Assembly (NCBI GenBank): GCA_910578345.1
Contig: CAJTRA010000001.1
Span: 292,115 to 356,114 of the forward strand
DNA from: an uncultured Lachnospiraceae bacterium
GTDB taxonomy: Bacteria > Bacillota > Clostridia > Lachnospirales > Lachnospiraceae
Length of the DNA: 64,000 bases
Reading direction: 5' to 3'
Shown: piece by piece, positions 27,684 to 37,226 of the stretch
How positions within the stretch are numbered: the stretch's first letter is position 1
How the letters are laid out: every line of letters starts with the position of its first letter
Notes under the pieces: generated by a model
Databases searched by the model: none
What the model was told of the DNA's origin: nothing
What the model saw: the letters and a program-made list of their open reading frames with translations, nothing else
Position numbers and translations under genes: made by a program

Positions 27684-28667
27684 CTACGGTACGATCGTGA
27701 TCCCCTTCATATCCCGGATCGCTATTTCATTGTATTTCATCATGCAGATATTCTCCGCATACGCTCCTATCCTGACCTCGTTTTCCTGTCCCTCCAGATT
27801 CCGCAGGACTGCCGCAGGCATGTTCACCCCGCAGGCATAGGCATGCGGATAGCCGCCGCCAAACCGCGGATTCACTTCTGATATATGATACACACCGTCG
27901 ATCCTGAAAATATCGATATCGATCATGCCCAGAAAACCACATGCTTCCACGAATTCCCTGATCAGCTCAAACAGGCTCTCATCCAGGAAAGAGACAGACT
28001 TGTCCGTCTCGCCTGCACGCATCTTGATCTTCTTCTTGACAAAGATTGACGTGCACTTCCCGGAAATCATATCGATATAGACATCCGCGCCATACTCCTG
28101 TCCATCCATATATTCCTGTATCATCAGATCCTTCTGCAGATCATACAGTACCTCCAGTTCCCTGTCGCTCTCCACTTTATTGATATGCAGGCTTGCACTG
28201 CCCCGCACCGGCTTGACAAACACCGGATAGGAAATCTCCCCGCGCGCTTTCGCCTGGTAGAATGCGTCCAGCGTAAGATAACACTTCCCGGTAGGAATCT
28301 GCATTTTCTTAAGGAGCTGATACATCCTGTACTTGTCGAAACAAGTCTCCACCAGGTCATATGCCGATACGATCGGCGTTGTTCCCACCGCCAGAAACTT
28401 CTCTCTCTCCTTCGCTAACAGACTCAGTTCCGGATCGATCAGCGAAAACACACCTGTAATCTGTTCCTTCTTGCAGATCTCCAGAATCACATCCAGATAA
28501 TCCGGCGCCGTGATCCTCGGCACCAGATAGAACGCATCCGCCTCATAAACTGCCGGCGCCAGATTGCTGCAGTCCGTAGCGATGATACGCCCTTTGTCCC
28601 CAATCTCTTTCTTAAAATACTGCACTACTTTATCCCGCGTTCCCGCGCTCAGGATCAATAGATTCAT
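27684..28667 (-). CDS. ATP-grasp ligase paired with the phosphoglycosyl transferase
   Basis: 327 residues. An N-terminal Rossmann-like part (MNLLILSAGTRDKVVQYFKK) precedes the ATP-grasp core: YPVFVKPVRGSASLHI, QEYMDGQEYGADVYID and the metal-binding EVNPRFGGGYPHAY. These enzymes couple a carboxylate to an amine using ATP. It begins 3 bases after the PglC-like stop, where Campylobacter has the PglD acetyltransferase. Neisseria PglB2 is a fusion of just these two activities and makes glyceramido-acetamido-trideoxyhexose. I infer that this enzyme acylates the 4-amino group of the PglE product with glycerate, an amino acid or similar. A clear paralogue is at 52733-53704. Confidence 0.82.
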   Translation of the reverse strand: MNLLILSAGTRDKVVQYFKKEIGDKGRIIATDCSNLAPAVYEADAFYLVPRITAPDYLDVILEICKKEQITGVFSLIDPELSLLAKEREKFLAVGTTPIVSAYDLVETCFDKYRMYQLLKKMQIPTGKCYLTLDAFYQAKARGEISYPVFVKPVRGSASLHINKVESDRELEVLYDLQKDLMIQEYMDGQEYGADVYIDMISGKCTSIFVKKKIKMRAGETDKSVSFLDESLFELIREFVEACGFLGMIDIDIFRIDGVYHISEVNPRFGGGYPHAYACGVNMPAAVLRNLEGQENEVRIGAYAENICMMKYNEIAIRDMKGITIVP

Positions 28668-28670
28668 AGC

Positions 28671-29327
28671 TTACTCCATTTCTGTCAGACGCAGCCGGCC
28701 TGTCCTTTTGAGCCTCTCCTCTCGGATCTGTGCAAAATTTCCCTCCACCGCATTCGTGTCCTCTGCCACTTCTTCGGCATGCCCCAGAACCGTCTGCACT
28801 GTTATCCACAACACTTTCAAATCCATTCTGAAGGAGAGGTTTTCCACATATTCCACATCCTTCTCCAGCCGTCTGTCCCAATCGATAAAGTTCCTTCCGC
28901 TGACCTGCGCCAAACCCGTCAGCCCCGGCCGCACACTGTGCCGCAGCCTCTCCCGCTCCGTATAATAGGGCAGGTAAGATACCAGCAGCGGACGCGGTCC
29001 GATGATGCTCATATCTCCCTTCAAGATATTGAAAAGCTCCGGCAGCTCATCTAAGCTCGTCGCCCGCAGGAATTTCCCGAATCTGGTCAACCGAACCGCA
29101 TCCGGCAGCAGCTTCCCTTCCGCATCCTTCTCATCCGTCATCGTCCGGAATTTGCACAGCGTAAAAATCTTCTCCTGCTTTCCCGGCCTCTCCTGCCGAA
29201 ACAGTACCGGACTTCCTAACTTCACCCGCACTAAGACACCCAGCACAAGCAGTACCGGACTAAGCACAAGAATCCCGCACAGTGATAACAGGAAATCCAG
29301 ACATCTCTTCCAACATTTCTTATACAT
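28671..29327 (-). CDS. Initiating undecaprenyl-phosphate sugar-1-phosphate transferase, PglC-like
   Basis: 218 residues: a monotopic phosphoglycosyl transferase with one N-terminal hydrophobic re-entrant segment (about 10-30). SPVLFRQERPGKQEKIF, KFRTMTDEKD, SLDELPELFNILKGDMS with the catalytic Asp-Glu pair, and RPGLTGLAQVSGRNFIDW follow Campylobacter PglC almost block for block. It would start glycan assembly by moving a UDP-diamino-trideoxyhexose phosphate to undecaprenyl phosphate on the inner membrane face. A C-terminal tail of about 25 charged residues is extra compared with PglC. It is the only initiating transferase seen in the window. Confidence 0.9.
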   Translation of the reverse strand: MYKKCWKRCLDFLLSLCGILVLSPVLLVLGVLVRVKLGSPVLFRQERPGKQEKIFTLCKFRTMTDEKDAEGKLLPDAVRLTRFGKFLRATSLDELPELFNILKGDMSIIGPRPLLVSYLPYYTERERLRHSVRPGLTGLAQVSGRNFIDWDRRLEKDVEYVENLSFRMDLKVLWITVQTVLGHAEEVAEDTNAVEGNFAQIREERLKRTGRLRLTEME

Positions 29328-29368
29328 ACCTTCTTCTCCAAACCCCGCTTATTTCCTGGTCTGTTTCT

Positions 29369-29614
29369 CTATCGCACATCCCGGTACAGCGCATAATAAT
29401 CTGTCTCCATATTATCCGCATACTTCTCATAGAACCTTTTCGCATCGTCCAGCGCCTTATTATAGATTCTGTCCCCCAGCTCCTTCTGAAAGAAATCCAG
29501 AATATTGCCGGTTCCGATCAGCCCCAGGTCGAGATCATACTCTTCCTTGAAAAAATGCGCGATCTCATCACAAATCTGTCTCTTTTCCTTTTCTTCAAAT
29601 GGATCCATCTGCAT
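29369..29614 (-). CDS. Small DUF2164-like protein
   Basis: 81 residues, strongly acidic, no membrane segment. The pattern I-DEIAHFFKEEYDLDLGLIG, DFFQKELGDRIYNKALDDA and a C-terminal YYALYRDV fits the small DUF2164 family, whose role is not known. It is co-transcribed between the PglE-like and PglC-like genes and starts 24 bases after PglE; AAGGG is close upstream (ATG at 29614 or 29608). It could be a regulatory or stabilising partner of the pathway, but nothing in the sequence shows that. Confidence 0.7.
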   Translation of the reverse strand: MQMDPFEEKEKRQICDEIAHFFKEEYDLDLGLIGTGNILDFFQKELGDRIYNKALDDAKRFYEKYADNMETDYYALYRDVR

Positions 29615-29637
29615 CTATCCCTTCTAAGCGCCTTATC

Positions 29638-30771
29638 CTATGCCCCGAAGCACCCTCTGATCGTCTGGATGATCAGCTCCATATCCTCATCCGTATTCTT
29701 GATATCGCTGGGCAGGCACAATCCTCTTGCAAAGACATGCTCTCCCACGCTTCTTCCGTCTTCATAGTGCGGTATAAAATCTTCTTTTGCAAAAACAGGC
29801 TGCAGATGCATCGGTTTCCAGATCGGCCTGGATTCTGCATTGATCTCCTGCAGCGCGTCCATCACCTGATCGGGAGTCACGCTACACTGATCATCTATGA
29901 TCATACCGGACAGCCAGCAGTTTGCATCTCCCTCCGGATTTAACGGATTCATCGCAATCTCCGGAATGTCTGCGAAGGCCTCCTGATACTGCCTGTAAAT
30001 CTCCTTCTTCCTCGCCTTGTGCTCCTCTAAATGCAGAAGCTGGCCTCTGCCGATCCCGGCTGTGACATTGCTCATGCGGTAATTATAACCGATCTCAGAG
30101 TGTTGGTAATGTCTGGCCGGATCCCTGGACTGTGTCGCGAAGAAAGTCACCCTCTTTGCATCCTCCTCTTTCGCCGACACGAACATGCCGCCGCCTGACG
30201 TAGTAATAATCTTATTGCCGTTAAAAGAATAAATCCCGTATTTTCCAAAAGTACCTGTATGTTTTCCCTGATACGTACTGCCCAGAGATTCCGCCGCATC
30301 TTCAATCAGCGGCACTTGATGCTGTTCGCAGATCTCCATGATCTCCCGAAGCTTCGCCGGCGTGCCATAGAGATGCACGCAGATCACCGCTTTCGGATGA
30401 GGGTATTTCTCGAAAGCTCTCCTAAGCGCCTGCGGCGACATATTCCAGGTATCCGGTTCCGCATCGATGAACACAGGTGTGCCGTTCTCATATACGATCG
30501 GATTACAGGATGCGGAAAACGTCAAATCCGAGACAAATACCACATCTCCCCTCTTAACCCCCAGCAGCTTCAACGCCATATGGATAGCGGCCGTTCCAGC
30601 AGAAAGGGCCGCAGCATAACCGCATCCCGTATACGCCGCCACTTCCTTTTCAAAAGCATTCACATTCGGCCCCAAAGGCGCAACCCAATTGGTATCGAAT
30701 GCCTCCTGTACGTATTTCTGCTCCTCCCCATGCATCGTAGGGGACGATAAATAAATTCTCTTCCGATCCAT
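29638..30771 (-). CDS. UDP-4-amino-sugar aminotransferase, PglE-like
   Basis: 377 residues from the ATG at 30771; AAGGAG is 11 bases upstream, whereas the in-frame GTG at 30783 overlaps that signal. DegT/DnrJ/EryC1 family, PLP-dependent. KRIYLSSPTMHGEEQKYVQE and NWVAPLGPNVNAFEKEVA match PglE, SFNGNKIITTSGGGM holds the PLP Lys, and EDAAESLGSTYQG the cofactor-binding Asp. It would aminate the 4-keto sugar made by the PglF-like enzyme upstream, using glutamate, giving UDP-4-amino-4,6-dideoxy-GlcNAc. Gap to PglF is about 20 bases. Confidence 0.9.
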   Translation of the reverse strand: MDRKRIYLSSPTMHGEEQKYVQEAFDTNWVAPLGPNVNAFEKEVAAYTGCGYAAALSAGTAAIHMALKLLGVKRGDVVFVSDLTFSASCNPIVYENGTPVFIDAEPDTWNMSPQALRRAFEKYPHPKAVICVHLYGTPAKLREIMEICEQHQVPLIEDAAESLGSTYQGKHTGTFGKYGIYSFNGNKIITTSGGGMFVSAKEEDAKRVTFFATQSRDPARHYQHSEIGYNYRMSNVTAGIGRGQLLHLEEHKARKKEIYRQYQEAFADIPEIAMNPLNPEGDANCWLSGMIIDDQCSVTPDQVMDALQEINAESRPIWKPMHLQPVFAKEDFIPHYEDGRSVGEHVFARGLCLPSDIKNTDEDMELIIQTIRGCFGA

Positions 30772-30792
30772 AACAGTTCCCACTCCTTCCAG

Positions 30793-32682
30793 TTAACTCA
30801 CACCCTCATTGACTTCTTCCGGGTTGTGATAGGTCGGCACGATCTTCTTGATCAGCGGCCTGATATCTGAACTTTCTATTTGACACTCATCTTTCAATTC
30901 CTTTAACTGCACAAAGAATTCATGTTCATCCAGCTCGATCGGCTTGCCGATATGAATCATCCTGTTTGCCGTATCTTTCATGCCTTCTTCTTCCATCAGC
31001 AGTTCCTCGTACAACTTCTCCCCCGGCCGCAGCCCTGTGAATTCAATTTTGATATCCTCACCCACACGGTATCCAGACAGCCTGATCAGATTTTCCGCCA
31101 GTGTTAAGATCTTGACCGGCTCCCCCATATCCAGGACGAAGATCTCGCCGCCTTTCGCATAGGCGCCGGCCTGCAGCACTAAAGAGACCGCCTCCGGGAT
31201 CGTCATAAAGTACCGGATGATGTCCGGGTGCGTCACCGTGACCGGCCCGCCTGCCGCGATCTGCCTGCGGAACAGCGGAATCACACTGCCGTTGCTGCCT
31301 AACACATTGCCGAAACGCACTGCCACGAATTCCGTATCATAATGCTTATCGAAGGTCTGGATAATCATCTCACAGATCCGCTTGCTGGCTCCCATGATGT
31401 TCGTGGGATTCACCGCCTTATCCGTGGAGATCATCACAAACCGCTGTACCCCGCTCATCGCCGCCGCCTGTGCGGTCTTGAAAGTGCCGAACACATTATT
31501 CTTCACCGCCTCAGTCGGGCTGTCTTCCATCAGGGGCACATGCTTATGTGCCGCCGCATGATACACGATATCGGGTCTGTATGTGGAAAAGATGAAATTC
31601 ATCCGATTTGTGTTGCGCACTGAGGCGATCAACACAACCAGATTCAACTCCGGGTACTTCTCCTTCAGCTCCTGCTGGATATCATAGACAGAATTCTCAT
31701 AGATATCCACGATCACAAGCTGCTTCGCCTTATGTGCGGCAATCTGCCTGCACAGTTCACCGCCGATTGAACCGCCGCCGCCTGTGACAAGCACTACCTT
31801 CCCCTGGACATAGCCGAGAATGGAATCCATATCCACCGTGATTGGATCTCTCCCCAGCAAATCTTCCACTTCCACGTCCCGCAGCTTGCTCACACTGACT
31901 TCTCCATTCACAAGCTGATACATGCCCGGCAGAGAGCGTAGTTTACAGTTTGTATCCTTACAGATCTCTAAGATTTCCCGGATCTGCGTCCTTGGTGCAG
32001 ACGGCATCGCCACAATGATCTCGTCCACATCATAGAGATCTGCGCATTCCACGATCTTATCCCGTCCGCCTACGACCTTGATCCCCTGAATATATCTTCC
32101 CCATTTTCCCTTGTCGTCATCAATAATACACTTGATGACCATCGTAGAAAAATTGCTGTTCACGATCTCTTTCACAATAAGATTGGCAGCCTCCCCGGCG
32201 CCGATCACCATAACAGAGATCAGATTCTTCTTATTCTGCTGCTTATGTTTCAATCCCCGGAAGAACCGGTAGGAGAACCGGCTGACAAAGATACAGACAA
32301 CCAGGGATGCCAGATATGCCGCATAATAGCTTCTGGGAACCGCCTGGGGCGTAATCCTGAAAAACTGCATGCCAATACCGTCTACCAGTGTTGACAGCAC
32401 ACATGCCACCACGATATTCTGCAGTTCCGTCTCTCCCGCGAATGCCCACAGGCTGCTGTACAAATGCATGATATAAAAGATGACCAGCGTCACCGGGATA
32501 TTGATCGGCATAAAAAGCTCAATCGGCCGCAGAAAATGATCCGGTATGGATGCAATATGAAAATCATAGCGCCACAGGATCGCCACATAGCTGGCAATGA
32601 TAACACTGATTACGTCATAAATGATCAGACAGGTTCTTCTATAAAATAATTTCGCATTAAAAGGATTTCTCTTTTTCTCCAT
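30793..32682 (-). CDS. Membrane UDP-GlcNAc 4,6-dehydratase, PglF/CapD-like
   Basis: 629 residues. Four N-terminal membrane segments (within 1-140), a CoA-binding-like Rossmann domain (SVMVIGAGEAANLIVKEI near 165) and the dehydratase SDR domain with VLVTGGGGSIGGELCRQIA, HVPLMEDSPTEAVKNN and STDKAVNPTNIMGASKR. The Tyr of the usual SDR triad is replaced by Met (NIMGASK), as in retaining PglF-type dehydratases, in contrast to PseB at 61561-62556. The product is UDP-4-keto-6-deoxy-GlcNAc for PglE. It follows the ligase/polymerase gene by about 10 bases. Confidence 0.92.
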   Translation of the reverse strand: MEKKRNPFNAKLFYRRTCLIIYDVISVIIASYVAILWRYDFHIASIPDHFLRPIELFMPINIPVTLVIFYIMHLYSSLWAFAGETELQNIVVACVLSTLVDGIGMQFFRITPQAVPRSYYAAYLASLVVCIFVSRFSYRFFRGLKHKQQNKKNLISVMVIGAGEAANLIVKEIVNSNFSTMVIKCIIDDDKGKWGRYIQGIKVVGGRDKIVECADLYDVDEIIVAMPSAPRTQIREILEICKDTNCKLRSLPGMYQLVNGEVSVSKLRDVEVEDLLGRDPITVDMDSILGYVQGKVVLVTGGGGSIGGELCRQIAAHKAKQLVIVDIYENSVYDIQQELKEKYPELNLVVLIASVRNTNRMNFIFSTYRPDIVYHAAAHKHVPLMEDSPTEAVKNNVFGTFKTAQAAAMSGVQRFVMISTDKAVNPTNIMGASKRICEMIIQTFDKHYDTEFVAVRFGNVLGSNGSVIPLFRRQIAAGGPVTVTHPDIIRYFMTIPEAVSLVLQAGAYAKGGEIFVLDMGEPVKILTLAENLIRLSGYRVGEDIKIEFTGLRPGEKLYEELLMEEEGMKDTANRMIHIGKPIELDEHEFFVQLKELKDECQIESSDIRPLIKKIVPTYHNPEEVNEGVS

Positions 32683-32691
32683 AATGATACC

Positions 32692-35175
32692 TTATACCGC
32701 CTTTCGGCTGTCAGAAAGAAGCGGCGAAAGCGCCAGCAGCAGACAGCATGCGATCGGACAACAGGGATGGAAAATCCATTCTGTCAGTCCTGCTACCGCA
32801 AAGAGGATCAGAATCGCCAGGGGCAGCGCCGCACACGCCCTGTCCTCCTTATGCCTGTGCAGATAAACCGCCGCCTGAATCAACGTACCAACCCCCAGCA
32901 AAATAAACACCGCACCCACATAAACGCCATGGTCATAGGCAACTTGAAGATAGATATTGTGTGCATGGACAAGGTAATTCCCGTCTGGCTCCATAATACC
33001 CATATCCTCATGTCCAAATCCATTTAATCTGTCATAATATGCCCTGAAAATCTCCAATCTGCCGTTGGTGTATGAATCTTCCTCACCCTCGTCGGCAGCA
33101 TCCTCGTTTTCCGCCACGCTTCCTGCTATGGTATCCTCTGTCGAGGCGAGCAGGATCACTGCTTTTTCCTCAAACAAAGGTTTACGGAATGCGGCATTAC
33201 CGGCCTTGACACACTTTTCTTCCGGCATTCCCAGCACTTTCATCTGGAAAACCTGCACGAAACGCTGGATCGTAATATAGTAATCTGAATCCATATCCCT
33301 ACCGTGTACAATCTGCACGGGAATCTCCTCAATCTCATGCAGTTCCGGCCTTGCCGCGACAGCCGGAACAATTCTCTGCGCTGTAAAAACGATCGGAAAA
33401 CAGAGAACCACCGCCAGGATCATCATGCCGATCCCGCAAAACATATTCCGCAGCTTCCGCTCCCCGGTCAGGCACACCGCCGGGATCATAATCACTCCGG
33501 TGGCTGCGATCGCCAGATATCCGGTTCTACTCAGCGTGAAAATAAGATACACGGAGGAAACGCCTAAAAGCGCCAGTTCCTTATACACTGCTGCAAAATG
33601 CGGCGTGCGTCTGTATACATCCAGAAATTTCACCAACGCAGCACAGACCACCAACGCGAGATATACCGCGGAGATCGTAACCGTATGGAAAATAAACGGA
33701 TACCGGTAATACTGGAAAAACATATATGGCCGGTGCAGCAGACAATATATCACCATTGCACCAAAATGAAGCAGAATACCATTACATAGATTCCGTAAGA
33801 GAGCCTCCTTTTTTTTCCAGGCCGCCATATTCAGATAAAACAATGTAAATGCACAGACTAAGTAGATCGGCCACCCTCTGGTGTTACGATACCAGATGAT
33901 CAGCGCAAAAAAGCCCCCCACCAGCAGACTATACCAGAGCGAAAAACCTCTGATCTGTCTGCGAAGCGCAAAACGGATTGTCCCGATCAAAACAAATCCT
34001 GTTAAGATTCCCACCCAGACAGTAAGCCTGATCACCGGAATATCCAGCTCCTCCGGCTCCTGCAATGCCGCCACAGCCTGTCTGTAATACTGATATCCCA
34101 CGATCCCTGCAATCACGCCATACGCCAGGTTGATCAGGTGAAAGAGATCTTTGAATTGATAAGTTACCAGCACTGCCAATGCCAGGAAGATCAGCATCTG
34201 CCTGTATGCCACCGTATGGTGAAGTTCGAACAGGCCGTTCATATAGTTACAGCACGCCCAGACCGCCCCTGCGAAAAGCGCCGACTGCAGATAGTTCTGC
34301 CAGTTATCCCGCAAAACAATGGCAAATGTTCTGTCAGATGCATATCCTGTCCTGTCATGCCTGACTGCATAGAGTAAGAGCAGTACAGCGATCAGAATAC
34401 TCGCCTCATAGAATAGGATTGCCACCGGCTCTTTTGTAAACAGCTGTAATGGCCATACGGCCGCAAACGCCGCCGCTCCGGCAAGGAGGATCACCGGAAT
34501 GCAGACTGTTCTCACGGTCTTCTCTACCGTAACCAGCGTATTTCTTTCCGGATGCTTCTTATAGTAACGATCTGTCAGAAACGTAATCAGAATTCCAGAC
34601 AGCACAAACAGGGCATCCCATACTAATGTTCTGCCCTTGCGAAGCGGCATCTCATACTCATAGGCAGCGATGATGCAGTGTTCCCCATCTTCCACCTCAC
34701 CGTAATAGAGCGCCCCATTATAAGGATTGCCGGAAGCCGCCGTATCTTCAGTCCCCACCCGGAACGGAGATTCCATTCCCTGCAGCAGATAATAATAAGG
34801 CTTTCCAACTTCCGTATCAATATTGATCTGTATCCTGCAGTCTCCGGGAATCGACTTCATATCCTCTGTGCTGATCACCTGCTGCATGATCATGCCCATA
34901 GAAGCGTCAAACAGCACAAAATTGAATTTCTCGCCAATCTCACCTTCCGTAAGATGGATATTGATATTTTTCAATCTGTCGTACTGTGCGACGAACATCT
35001 GCTGTACAGCGTGTCCCTCTACGATCTCATCCGATTCCATCACGATCTGTCTGCTGCTGGCGGACACAACGGTCTCTTTGACAAGGCGCAGCGGCCACAG
35101 CGACACTACCACGCACAACACAACGATCCAGACAGTACCACAGATGGCTTGTCTCTTATTGATTATTCTGTTCAT
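32692..35175 (-). CDS. Wzy_C/WaaL-like O-antigen ligase or polymerase
   Basis: 827 residues, unusually long. One N-terminal membrane segment is followed by an extracytoplasmic beta-rich domain (about 35-190), then 11 or more membrane segments, a large outer loop (about 600-730, with an acidic run near 700) and the Wzy_C signature HAHNIYLQVAYDHGVYVG near residue 750. Such proteins either polymerise repeat units, ligate glycans to a carrier, or (PglL type) transfer oligosaccharide to protein. It is the first gene after the promoter at 35298-35326 and leads the pgl-like genes. No PglB/STT3 is present, so a protein O-oligosaccharyltransferase role is possible. Which of the three cannot be decided. 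Confidence 0.8.
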   Translation of the reverse strand: MNRIINKRQAICGTVWIVVLCVVVSLWPLRLVKETVVSASSRQIVMESDEIVEGHAVQQMFVAQYDRLKNINIHLTEGEIGEKFNFVLFDASMGMIMQQVISTEDMKSIPGDCRIQINIDTEVGKPYYYLLQGMESPFRVGTEDTAASGNPYNGALYYGEVEDGEHCIIAAYEYEMPLRKGRTLVWDALFVLSGILITFLTDRYYKKHPERNTLVTVEKTVRTVCIPVILLAGAAAFAAVWPLQLFTKEPVAILFYEASILIAVLLLLYAVRHDRTGYASDRTFAIVLRDNWQNYLQSALFAGAVWACCNYMNGLFELHHTVAYRQMLIFLALAVLVTYQFKDLFHLINLAYGVIAGIVGYQYYRQAVAALQEPEELDIPVIRLTVWVGILTGFVLIGTIRFALRRQIRGFSLWYSLLVGGFFALIIWYRNTRGWPIYLVCAFTLFYLNMAAWKKKEALLRNLCNGILLHFGAMVIYCLLHRPYMFFQYYRYPFIFHTVTISAVYLALVVCAALVKFLDVYRRTPHFAAVYKELALLGVSSVYLIFTLSRTGYLAIAATGVIMIPAVCLTGERKLRNMFCGIGMMILAVVLCFPIVFTAQRIVPAVAARPELHEIEEIPVQIVHGRDMDSDYYITIQRFVQVFQMKVLGMPEEKCVKAGNAAFRKPLFEEKAVILLASTEDTIAGSVAENEDAADEGEEDSYTNGRLEIFRAYYDRLNGFGHEDMGIMEPDGNYLVHAHNIYLQVAYDHGVYVGAVFILLGVGTLIQAAVYLHRHKEDRACAALPLAILILFAVAGLTEWIFHPCCPIACCLLLALSPLLSDSRKAV

Positions 35176-35297
35176 TGTTTATTCCTGATCTGCCGCTGTA
35201 TCCAGCAGCCCTGATGATCTGTTTCCACTCTTACTTTTCACTGGTCTTTTGCATGTTTCGGCATCCGATACGATGTCCTGCAGAAATTTCATTGCTT

Positions 35298-35326
35298 AGT
35301 ATATCACGATTGTATCTTTTTTACAA
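35298..35326 (-). promoter_or_regulatory. Sigma-A type promoter for the pgl-like operon
   Basis: Minus strand TTGTAA (35321-35326), a 17-base spacer ending in TGA, and TATACT (35298-35303), giving an extended -10 element. The start point near 35291 leaves a leader of about 115 bases before the ATG at 35175. No strong hairpin or terminator was seen in the leader. It could drive all genes down to about 9 kb. Confidence 0.7.
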
Positions 35327-35330
35327 CTGA

Positions 35331-37225
35331 TCATCCTAAATCGCCGCACGATGGACCGGATACATCAGTGGACGGAAGTGTTCCGCCTATAGAAACCTCC
35401 ACGTCATGGGAAAAGGGCAGAAGACTGCAAAACACCAGCGCCAACGTCAAAATCTGTACTGCGGCTATGTATCGATAACTCTGATGATACAGCACCAGTA
35501 CCAGCCCTGCAATCTGCCCTAGAAGCGGCACGCCCAAAAAAGACATTTCATCCGGTTTCCCCACCAGAACAGGCCCAGCGTCATCAACAGAATAAGATAG
35601 GCGCCAGACCACCACAGAAGCATATCAAACACACTGTTTGCCGCCGTATTCATCGTGCCGCAGTAGAGCTCAGACCGGGCTGAATGGTTATAATAAGATA
35701 TGCCAGGCTCCATCGGGTCAAATTCAAAATACGAGGCGGCCAAATCTCCTTCCATGACGACAGTGGCATAAAAGCCCTTTACGTTGAAGCAGTCCGGCGG
35801 CTGGCGCACATCCCACAGAAGATCCATCCCATCCAGCCGGTATTTGATCACTACATCCGGGTATTTGCGCAGTGCTTCCAGGTACACAGTAAAGGCCTCC
35901 TTTGCAGTGATAGCCGAAGGGCTGAAAGGGTATTCGTTTGCAAGATCTCCTTTCCCCAATAATATGGATCATGCCCCAGATACCGATCGTAGTAGGCTGC
36001 CCATTGATCCAGGGGCAGGGCGGATTCCATGATTGCATTGCTCTCTTCGGAAAGAGGAAGATTCTTATTTACGCACGAGGCGGCCGCACAAAGCATGGGG
36101 ATATAGGGGCTCATTCCAATATCATATGTTGCCTGGAACCAGGAAAACACTGGCCCCTTATATATGCCAATCAGCAGAATATTTACCAAAAACACCCTTA
36201 TCAGGCGCCGTCTCACCTGAGAAAAATGGCGCAGGGTAATCCATACGAACAGCAGCAGCACTGCGGCATAAGGCACAATGCCGTTATGCCGAAACGCATA
36301 AATCAGAAACAGGGACAATGCAAGCGCCAGGCAGAACCGTAACCTTTGCAGTTCCTCCAGGTTCAGACTCAGGCAGACCAACAGATAGGTCGCCCACAAA
36401 AGCGAAAGCGTGTAAGGGTAATCCTTAAGCGGACTAATCCCTAAAAAGACCTGGTTGGGCAGCAGACTAAAGACTATCCCCAGAATTGCCAGCGTTTTGA
36501 AGGAAATGCCATGATCATAGCCCAGCATCAAAAACTTTGTGCAGATCAGAGCAAAGAAAAACAGTTGGACCGCTACAAGCGCGCCGGCATGGGGCATATG
36601 TCGAGAATGACCCGATAAAGTATGGCGTTTATGGCCGGGTGCCAGTTTGCAATCGTTCCATGTCTTACCGCCTGATTGATCAGGTCAATGCAGTCCGCCG
36701 GGCCAGAAGTTCCACAGGATCACCGCCTGACAGAAAAACAGGATTGCCCAAAGTTTCCCAAAAACTATATATAACGGCAGACAGGTTTACTCCTGGGTCT
36801 GCGAAGGGACGCCAGCCATTCCAGCCCGAAAAGCAATAGATAAATCACAGGAAGAAACCAAACCGTTCCCAATGCAACAGAAAGAACTCCCTGTGCAGAA
36901 ACATGCATCCGAGTATTCCCATTCAGAAAAAACCGCTGCCCAAAAGACGCAAAGGCGGCATACAGCGCGATCACTAATGCCAGAGCGACTTTACTCCAGG
37001 TCATGTATTTCCCCAGAAAGCGTCGAACCGGTCCAAATGACAGGAACAGATAGAATACAACGGCGAGAAAAGCAAGAAAAACCATGGTAAATTCATCCGG
37101 TACAATTTGCGGGGAAGTAAAAAATAATCCGTAATGCACGAGGAACAGGATAATCCCAAAGGCCAATTTTACACCGGGTTTAGCAGTGAACGCAAGAAGT
37201 CCTCCGCTCAACAGAGAGCGTTCAT
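35331..37225 (-). pseudogene. Multiply frameshifted DUF6020-like membrane protein gene
   Basis: Pieces of one polytopic protein lie in alternating frames: 37225-36765 (N-terminal spans), about 36770-36690, 36690-36600, 36597-35960, 35959-35540 and 35560-35331. Joined, they give the shared plan of the proteins at 16801 and 38066: WPG then Asp, NWHP on an outer loop, KDYPYTLSLLWA, and two C-terminal spans. Most breaks are explained by one missing base in a homopolymer: TT near 37211, AAA near 36790, CCCC near 36603, GGGG at 35954-35957 and TTTTTT at 35536-35541 (minus-strand letters). The expected ATG at 37225 directly follows the upstream stop. Either a decayed gene or a locally poor assembly. 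Confidence 0.8.
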
Positions 37226-37226
37226 C

